Shown one piece after another: positions 59,246 to 64,000 of a stretch of 64,000 nt of DNA; the first letter of the stretch is position 1, and each line of letters opens with the position of its first letter. The translations under genes and the position numbers were made by a program. The notes beneath the pieces are model-generated. The model was given only the letters and a program-made list of their open reading frames with translations. It was not told the origin of the DNA and made no database searches. Source of the DNA: Nocardia cyriacigeorgica (GTDB taxonomy: Bacteria > Actinomycetota > Actinomycetes > Mycobacteriales > Mycobacteriaceae); contig NZ_JAAGUY010000003.1 of NCBI RefSeq assembly GCF_010868145.1, forward strand, positions 1 through 64,000, read 5' to 3'.

Positions 59246-59587
59246 ATGAACACCCTTGACTTCGTCGACGAGAAGTCGCTGCGCAGCGATGTCCCCGAGT
59301 TTCGGCCCGGTGACACCCTCAATGTGCACGTGAAGGTCATCGAAGGCTCGAAGGAGCGCATCCAGGTCTTCAAGGGCGTCGTCATCCGGCGCCAGGGTGG
59401 CGGTATCCGCGAGACCTTCACCGTCCGCAAAGTGTCGTTCGGTGTCGGCGTGGAGCGCACCTTCCCGGTGCACAGCCCCAACATCGACCATATCGATGTG
59501 GTGACCCGTGGCGATGTCCGCCGCGCCAAGCTGTACTACCTGCGCGATCTGCGCGGCAAGGCCGCCAAGATCAAGGAAAAGCGCTGA
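59246..59587 (+). CDS. rplS: 50S ribosomal protein L19
   Basis: A 113-residue L19 protein at the 30S-50S interface. Family motifs are [51 protein letters not shown], and [21 protein letters not shown] 59246 has AGAAGG at 6 nt; ATG 59240 is the alternative. It has its own promoter and a strong terminator. Confidence 0.97.
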   Translation: MNTLDFVDEKSLRSDVPEFRPGDTLNVHVKVIEGSKERIQVFKGVVIRRQGGGIRETFTVRKVSFGVGVERTFPVHSPNIDHIDVVTRGDVRRAKLYYLRDLRGKAAKIKEKR

Positions 59588-59652
59588 GCTGCTGCTCCGT
59601 GCCGCTGCCCCGGTCCGCACCGGAGCGGCGGTAGAGCAAGAAATTCCCGGAT

Positions 59653-59688
59653 AGCCCGGCACCGCACGCTTTCTCGCGGTGCCGGGCT
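59653..59688 (+). terminator. rplS terminator hairpin
   Basis: A perfect 13-bp stem (59653-59665 with 59676-59688) and 10-nt loop follow rplS by 66 nt. Its last base is the first base of the lepB -10 element. Confidence 0.85.
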
Positions 59689-59693
59689 AATCT
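59688..59693 (+). promoter_or_regulatory. -10 element of a likely leaderless lepB promoter
   Basis: TAATCT begins at the foot of the rplS terminator and ends exactly 7 nt before the lepB GTG, with no ribosome site. Confidence 0.55.
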
Positions 59694-59700
59694 GTTCGGC

Positions 59701-60498
59701 GTGGCAGACGAAAGTGGGTCGGTGACCGTGCCAGGTGCAGACGACGGGCAACCGCAGGGACGTCGCGCACGGCGTGGCCGACGCGGACGCAAGGACAAGA
59801 AACAGCGGCCCTTCTGGCAGGAACTGCCGATTCTGCTGGTCATAGCGGCCGTCATCGCCGCACTGATGGTGACCTTCGTCGGACGTCCGTACGTCATCCC
59901 GTCCCAGTCGATGGAACCCACCCTGCATGGCTGCGCCGGTTGCACCGGTGACCGCATCTACGTGCAGAAACTCAGCTATTACTTCGGAGATCCGAAACCC
60001 GGCGACGTGGTCGTGTTCGTCGGACCGGACTCCTGGAACACCCACTACCGCTCCATCCGCTCGGACAACGCGCTGGTGCGCGGGGTGCAGAACTTCTTCT
60101 CCTTCTTCGGGCTCGTGCCGCCCGATGAGAACGACCTGGTCAAGCGGGTGATCGCGGTCGGCGGGCAAACGGTCGAATGCTGCGATGAGCAGGGCAGGGT
60201 CATGGTCGACGGCAAACCGCTGGACGAGCCCTACGTCGAAGACGACTTCCCATGGGTCCCCGGTCAGAAGAACGCCTCCTACCCTGTCGGCCGCGTGTTC
60301 GGCCCGGTGACCGTCCCCGAGGGCAACCTGTGGGTGATGGGCGACAACCGCAACGAGTCGGCCGATTCACGCGCCCACGTCGGCGATGAGCTGCAGGGCA
60401 CGGTCCCGGTGGACAACGTCAGGGGCAAAGCGGTGTTCAAGATCTGGCCGCCCGGCCGCATCGGCCCGGTGCACGCGCAGGATCCACAGACCAACTGA
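59701..60498 (+). CDS. lepB: Signal peptidase I
   Basis: Membrane serine protease that cleaves signal peptides of secreted proteins. The 265 residues have a basic cytoplasmic start, one membrane span (about 42-60), and the catalytic domain with Ser70 ([10 protein letters not shown]) and Lys148 ([12 protein letters not shown]), plus [20 protein letters not shown]. The order rplS-lepB-rnhB matches M. tuberculosis. Confidence 0.97.
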   Translation: MADESGSVTVPGADDGQPQGRRARRGRRGRKDKKQRPFWQELPILLVIAAVIAALMVTFVGRPYVIPSQSMEPTLHGCAGCTGDRIYVQKLSYYFGDPKPGDVVVFVGPDSWNTHYRSIRSDNALVRGVQNFFSFFGLVPPDENDLVKRVIAVGGQTVECCDEQGRVMVDGKPLDEPYVEDDFPWVPGQKNASYPVGRVFGPVTVPEGNLWVMGDNRNESADSRAHVGDELQGTVPVDNVRGKAVFKIWPPGRIGPVHAQDPQTN

Positions 60499-60574
60499 TG
60501 GGTGTGCGCGCGATAATCGGTCTGTGGGGTGTGTTGACCGATTCGAGAACCACGCCTGGCCGGCGGTGACGCCG

Positions 60575-61372
60575 ATGCCTCGATCACAGCGTCGCCTGCC
60601 GAACGTGGAGCGGGTGAGCTGGCCGCCGCGCGTGGTCATGCGGAAAGCGGCCGGGCTGCGCACCCTCGAAGCGGCATTGATCCGCAGTGGCCTCGGGCCC
60701 GTGGCCGGTGTCGACGAGGCCGGTCGCGGACCGAGCGCCGGACCGCTGGTGGTCGCGGCCTGCATGCTGGCGCCCAAGGCGCACGACGCCCTGGCCGGTC
60801 TCGATGATTCGAAGAGACTCACCGAAGCGACCAGGGAGGCGCTGTACCCGGTGATCACCCGGCTCGCGCTGGCCTGGCATGTGGTGGTGATTCCGGCCTG
60901 GGAGATCGACGCGATCGGCATCCATGTTGCCAACCTCGAGGGCATGCGCCGCGCCGTCGCCGGGCTCGGCCGTACGCCCGGCTACGTGCTCACCGACGGT
61001 TTCCGGGTGCCGGGCATACCCTGTCCGTCGCTGCCCGTGGTGGGTGGTGACGCCACCGCCGCTTGTATCGCTGCGGCCAGCGTGCTCGCCAAGGTCACTC
61101 GCGACCGGATGATGGTCGAGCTCGATCAACGGCTGCCCGGGTACGGGTTCGCCACCCACAAGGGGTACAACACGCCCGAGCACAATGCTGCGTTGGCGCA
61201 GTTCGGACCGTGTGTCGAACACCGGCGTTCATGGCGCAATGTGCGTGAGCACGAGCCGCGGGGGGCGGCCGGAAGGCCGATGCGGCATGAGGTCGTCGCG
61301 ACCTCCGGCACGGTAATCGTGGATCAGGTCACGTCGAACCGACTGGCTACCGACGCGTTGCATACGCGATGA
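60575..61372 (+). CDS. rnhB: Ribonuclease HII
   Basis: Removes ribonucleotides and RNA primers from RNA-DNA hybrids. Active-site motifs are [20 protein letters not shown] (Asp-Glu) and LDDSKRLTE, with a later Asp in [11 protein letters not shown]. The start is uncertain: ATG 60575 is used here (265 residues), with GTG 60566, 60605 and 60614 as alternatives; the mycobacterial protein begins close to the last two. Confidence 0.95.
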   Translation: MPRSQRRLPNVERVSWPPRVVMRKAAGLRTLEAALIRSGLGPVAGVDEAGRGPSAGPLVVAACMLAPKAHDALAGLDDSKRLTEATREALYPVITRLALAWHVVVIPAWEIDAIGIHVANLEGMRRAVAGLGRTPGYVLTDGFRVPGIPCPSLPVVGGDATAACIAAASVLAKVTRDRMMVELDQRLPGYGFATHKGYNTPEHNAALAQFGPCVEHRRSWRNVREHEPRGAAGRPMRHEVVATSGTVIVDQVTSNRLATDALHTR

Positions 61373-61415
61373 TGTCAGCACACGCAATGCCGCGAGAAGG
61401 AGGACGTCCCACCCG

Positions 61416-61721
61416 ATGAGCGCCGAGGACCTCGAGAAGTACGAAACCGAGATGGAACTGTCCCTGTACCGGGAGTACAAGGACATCGTCGGTCAGTTCT
61501 CGTACGTGGTGGAGACCGAGCGCCGCTTCTACCTGGCGAACTCCGTGGAGCTGCGCCCGCAGAACGCGGACGGCGAGGTGTATTTCGAGGTCCGGATGAG
61601 CGATGCCTGGGTCTGGGACATGTACCGGCCCGCGCGCTTCGTCAAGCATGTCCGGGTGATCACCTTCAAGGACGTCAACATCGAGGAGCTGGAGAAGCCG
61701 GATCTGCGGCTGCCGGAGTAG
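61416..61721 (+). CDS. DUF2469 protein
   Basis: A 101-residue acidic protein equivalent to Rv2901c, highly conserved in actinobacteria and always near rnhB. The start SAEDLEKYETEMELSLYREY and FSYVVETERRFYLAN are typical. No function is known. AGAAGGAGGA lies about 10 nt before the ATG. Confidence 0.93.
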   Translation: MSAEDLEKYETEMELSLYREYKDIVGQFSYVVETERRFYLANSVELRPQNADGEVYFEVRMSDAWVWDMYRPARFVKHVRVITFKDVNIEELEKPDLRLPE

Positions 61722-61841
61722 CGGCGTCCTCGATTCGCTCCGATCTGTGGCCCGGCCCGCGCGGATACTCTCAGCTCGCTGCGATCACGGTCGCCAGGGG
61801 TAGTGCTGAGTCGGACCTGGTTGCGGCCCGACTGGCCGTAG

Positions 61842-61850
61842 TTATCCACA
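61842..61850 (+). promoter_or_regulatory. DnaA box 1
   Basis: TTATCCACA is a perfect DnaA 9-mer, 79 bp upstream of yraN. Confidence 0.75.
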
Positions 61851-61857
61851 GGCCGAG

Positions 61858-61866
61858 TTATCCACA
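61858..61866 (+). promoter_or_regulatory. DnaA box 2
   Basis: A second perfect TTATCCACA in the same direction, 16 bp after the first. Confidence 0.75.
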
Positions 61867-61928
61867 GGAATTCTGTTTTCCCAGGTGAGCCAACTAAGCC
61901 GAGCCTGCATCACCCGCATGCTGACCGG

Positions 61929-62285
61929 GTGGCACACAACTTGGCGCTCGGCGCACACGGGGAAGACCTGGCGGCACGATTCCTGGAAGCCGCGGGCATG
62001 GACATCGTTTGCCGTAATTGGCGCTGCCGGTACGGCGAACTGGACCTGATCGCACGCGACGGCGACATCACCGCGTTCGTCGAGGTGAAGACCAGGGCCG
62101 GCCTCGGTTTCGGTACGCCGGCCGAAGCGGTGACCTTCACCAAACGGCAACGGATACGCAGACTCGCGCTGCTGTGGCTGTCCGATCAGGACGGTCCATG
62201 GCAGCGCATCCGGTTCGACGTCGTCTCGGTGCTGGTCACGCGGGAACGCGAACCGGTGATCGAACACCTGAAAGCGGTGTTCTGA
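61929..62285 (+). CDS. yraN: UPF0102 (YraN) nuclease-like protein
   Basis: A 118-residue member of the YraN/UPF0102 family with a restriction-endonuclease-like fold. The catalytic pattern is present: LGAHGEDLAARFLEAAG (Glu), YGELDLIARDG (Asp) and FVEVKTR (Glu-x-Lys). The GTG start lacks a clear ribosome site. Its stop overlaps the comM start (TGATG). It is first in yraN-comM-dprA, linked to DNA processing, and has two DnaA boxes upstream. Confidence 0.95.
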   Translation: MAHNLALGAHGEDLAARFLEAAGMDIVCRNWRCRYGELDLIARDGDITAFVEVKTRAGLGFGTPAEAVTFTKRQRIRRLALLWLSDQDGPWQRIRFDVVSVLVTREREPVIEHLKAVF

Positions 62286-63793
62286 TGGCACTCGGGCGCG
62301 CCTGTTCGGTCGCGGTGAGCGGCGTGGACGGCCAGCTGGTGGAGATCGAGGCAGATATCGGTCAGGGGTTGCCGTCGGTCCATCTGGTCGGACTGCCCGA
62401 CACCTCGCTCTCGGAATCCAGGGACCGGGTACGCGCGGCAGTGGCCAACTCGGGAGAGAAGTGGCCGGACGGACGGGTCATCCTCGCGTTATCGCCTGCG
62501 ACGCTGCCGAAAGTGGGCAGCGTCTACGACCTGGCCTTGGCCGCGGCAGTCATGGATGCGGCCGACGCTATTCCTTCCACCAAATTGGCGAGCACGGTGT
62601 TGCTCGGCGAACTGGCGCTCGATGGTCGGATCCGGCGCGTACGCGGCATCCTGCCCGCGGTACTCGCGGCCCGAAAAGCCGGATGGGCGACGGTGGTCGT
62701 GCCCGAGGCCGCGCTGCCAGAAGCCGGACTGGTCGACGGTGTCGAGGTTCTCGGCGCTTCGAGTCTGCGCCGTGCGCTTGCGTGGTTGCGTGGGGAGGCC
62801 GCGCTGCGCGAACCGGATCGCGAACTGCCCGAACAACCGCGCGTCACGGGCGATCTGAGTGAGGTCGTCGGCCAGCACGAGGCGCGATGGGCGCTGGAGG
62901 TCGCGGCGGCCGGCGGGCATCACATCCTGCTGACCGGTCCGCCCGGCATCGGCAAAACCATGCTGGCCCAGCGGCTTCCCGGACTTCTGCCACCGCTGTC
63001 GGATGCGGAGGCACTCGAGGTCACCGCGATCCATTCGGTCGCGGGCACATTGTCCGGCGATCATCCGCTGATCACGATGCCGCCGTTCGTCGCTCCGCAT
63101 CATTCGACCTCGGCCACCGCGATGGTCGGCGGCGGCTCCGGTTCGGCCAGGCCCGGCGCCGTCAGCCGAGCGCATCGCGGAGTGCTGTTCCTCGATGAAT
63201 GCGCGGAGATCGGCACCAAAGTGCTGGAAGCCATGCGGACTCCGCTCGAGGAGGGCGAAGTGCGCATCGCTCGGCGCGACGGTGTCGCACGGTATCCGGC
63301 GCGGTTTCAGCTGATGCTGGCGGCCAACCCCTGCCCGTGCGCGCCCGCCCGCGACGTCGACTGCATCTGCGCACCACTGGCCCGGCGCAGGTACCTGGGC
63401 AAACTATCCGGTCCGCTGATGGACCGGATCGATATCTGGGTGCAGATGTACGGGATGGCGGGCGGCACCTTCGGCGCCGAGGAATCCGAGAGCAGCGCCA
63501 CCGTCCGTGAGCGCGTGACGGTCGCGCGCCGCGCGGCCGCGCATCGCTGGCGGGAATTCGGCTGGCTCACCAATGCAGAGGTTCCCGGATATGTGCTGCG
63601 GCAGCGGTTTCGGCTGCCCGCCGAGGTGACGGCCCCGGTGGAGGCCGGTCTGCGGATGGGCAGGCTCTCGGCCCGCGGAGCCGACCGGGCGATCCGGGTG
63701 GCGTGGACGATATGCGATCTGCGCGGCGGGGATGTGCCCAGTGCGAAGGACGTCATGCAGGCGTTGAATTTCCGGCAGCGAGGTGCCCAATGA
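62285..63793 (+). CDS. comM: ComM/YifB family AAA+ ATPase (Mg chelatase-like)
   Basis: A 502-residue hexameric helicase-like ATPase; ComM promotes branch migration during natural transformation. It has the N-terminal ChlI-like domain (SVAVSGVDGQLVEIEADIGQ), Walker A GPPGIGKT, Walker B VLFLDECAEI, and a cysteine cluster NPCPCAPARDVDCICAP. ATG 62285 overlaps yraN by one base; the earlier in-frame start (62018) is inside yraN. It overlaps dprA by 4 bp (ATGA). Confidence 0.96.
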   Translation: MALGRACSVAVSGVDGQLVEIEADIGQGLPSVHLVGLPDTSLSESRDRVRAAVANSGEKWPDGRVILALSPATLPKVGSVYDLALAAAVMDAADAIPSTKLASTVLLGELALDGRIRRVRGILPAVLAARKAGWATVVVPEAALPEAGLVDGVEVLGASSLRRALAWLRGEAALREPDRELPEQPRVTGDLSEVVGQHEARWALEVAAAGGHHILLTGPPGIGKTMLAQRLPGLLPPLSDAEALEVTAIHSVAGTLSGDHPLITMPPFVAPHHSTSATAMVGGGSGSARPGAVSRAHRGVLFLDECAEIGTKVLEAMRTPLEEGEVRIARRDGVARYPARFQLMLAANPCPCAPARDVDCICAPLARRRYLGKLSGPLMDRIDIWVQMYGMAGGTFGAEESESSATVRERVTVARRAAAHRWREFGWLTNAEVPGYVLRQRFRLPAEVTAPVEAGLRMGRLSARGADRAIRVAWTICDLRGGDVPSAKDVMQALNFRQRGAQ

Positions 63794-64000
63794 CAGCGCA
63801 CATATCGGCCCGCAGGGAGGGCGGCAGCGTTATGGACGAAGCCGAGGCACGGCTGCTGGCATGGGTGTATCTGTCGCGAGTCGTGTTGGGGCCGTGCGCG
63901 GCGCTCACGGCGTTGATCGATTCGGTCGGAGTGCTTGAAGCGGCACGGGCGGTGCGGGAATGCCGGTTGCCGCAGGTATTGCGGGCCGCCACGGCGACGC
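63790..64000 (+). CDS. dprA: DNA processing protein DprA, cut at the window edge
   Basis: The first 70 codons of DprA, which loads RecA on incoming single-stranded DNA. Position after comM and the N-terminal helical sequence (EARLLAWVYLSRVVLGPC, then LIDSVGVLEAARAVRE) support this; the Rossmann domain lies beyond the window. The ATG overlaps the comM stop (ATGA); ATG 63832 (MDEAEARLL), after a GGAGGGCGG site, is an alternative start. Confidence 0.85.
   Translation, partial: MTAHISARREGGSVMDEAEARLLAWVYLSRVVLGPCAALTALIDSVGVLEAARAVRECRLPQVLRAATAT

Noticed and set aside
62018..62284. Longer N-terminus for ComM
   Set aside because: It is the shifted frame of yraN; ComM begins at the overlapping ATG 62285.

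Overview
The window is a 64 kb piece of a high-GC actinobacterial chromosome. Gene order and protein sequence both point to the Mycobacteriales. The backbone follows the Mycobacterium tuberculosis order Rv2927c to Rv2896c: sepIVA, DUF177, rpmF, rnc, mutM, osmC-like, acyP, smc, ftsY, amt, glnB, glnD, ffh, rpsP, KH protein, rimM, trmD, rplS, lepB, rnhB, DUF2469, yraN, comM, dprA. The pyc-rsmD-coaD block lies just before it. Compared with M. tuberculosis there are many inserted genes, and a Nocardia or close Nocardiaceae genome is the best guess. This is inferred from the sequence and was not checked by any search.

Layout. At 0.1-2.8 kb is metE on the minus strand, under a cobalamin riboswitch. 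At 2.9-8.4 kb are a glycosyltransferase, pyruvate carboxylase, rsmD and coaD. At 8.5-12.8 kb are a GtrA-like protein, SepIVA, DUF177, L32, RNase III and MutM. At 12.8-25.8 kb is a large insertion relative to M. tuberculosis: a DHFR-like reductase, an HhH/PHP phosphoesterase, a membrane-tethered PstS-like protein, an AlkZ-like winged-helix protein, and the complete divergent Kdp potassium system (kdpFABC and kdpDE). Each arm of Kdp begins with a very small membrane ORF whose stop overlaps the next start. At 25.9-29.7 kb are OsmC-like protein, acylphosphatase, and a cassette of a DUF1190/YgiB-like protein, a glutathionylspermidine-synthase-like ATP-grasp enzyme, DUF350 and DUF1707.

At 29.9-42.7 kb are smc, an orphan RHH antitoxin, DUF2237, ftsY, the nitrogen operon amt-glnB-glnD (with a GlnR-like box) and ffh. 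At 42.7-44.3 kb is a TetR-SDR pair with two operator palindromes inside its promoter. At 44.4-46.5 kb is the ribosome and tRNA maturation operon rpsP-KH-rimM-trmD. At 46.5-58.2 kb is accessory DNA: a PadR/SnoaL divergon, a GDSL hydrolase, two translationally coupled acyl-CoA ligases divergent from a GAF-LuxR regulator, a VOC protein, a foreign-looking pair (glycine-zipper protein plus a DUF4226-like protein) and tex. At 58.2-64 kb are a membrane protein, rplS, lepB, rnhB, DUF2469 and the yraN-comM-dprA operon, preceded by two perfect DnaA boxes; dprA is cut by the window edge.

Two features recur. Many starts appear leaderless, with a TANNNT -10 element ending 6-7 nt before ATG or GTG. The ribosomal genes rpsP and rplS also share an almost identical spaced promoter. 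No tRNA, rRNA, CRISPR array, transposase or integrase was seen.
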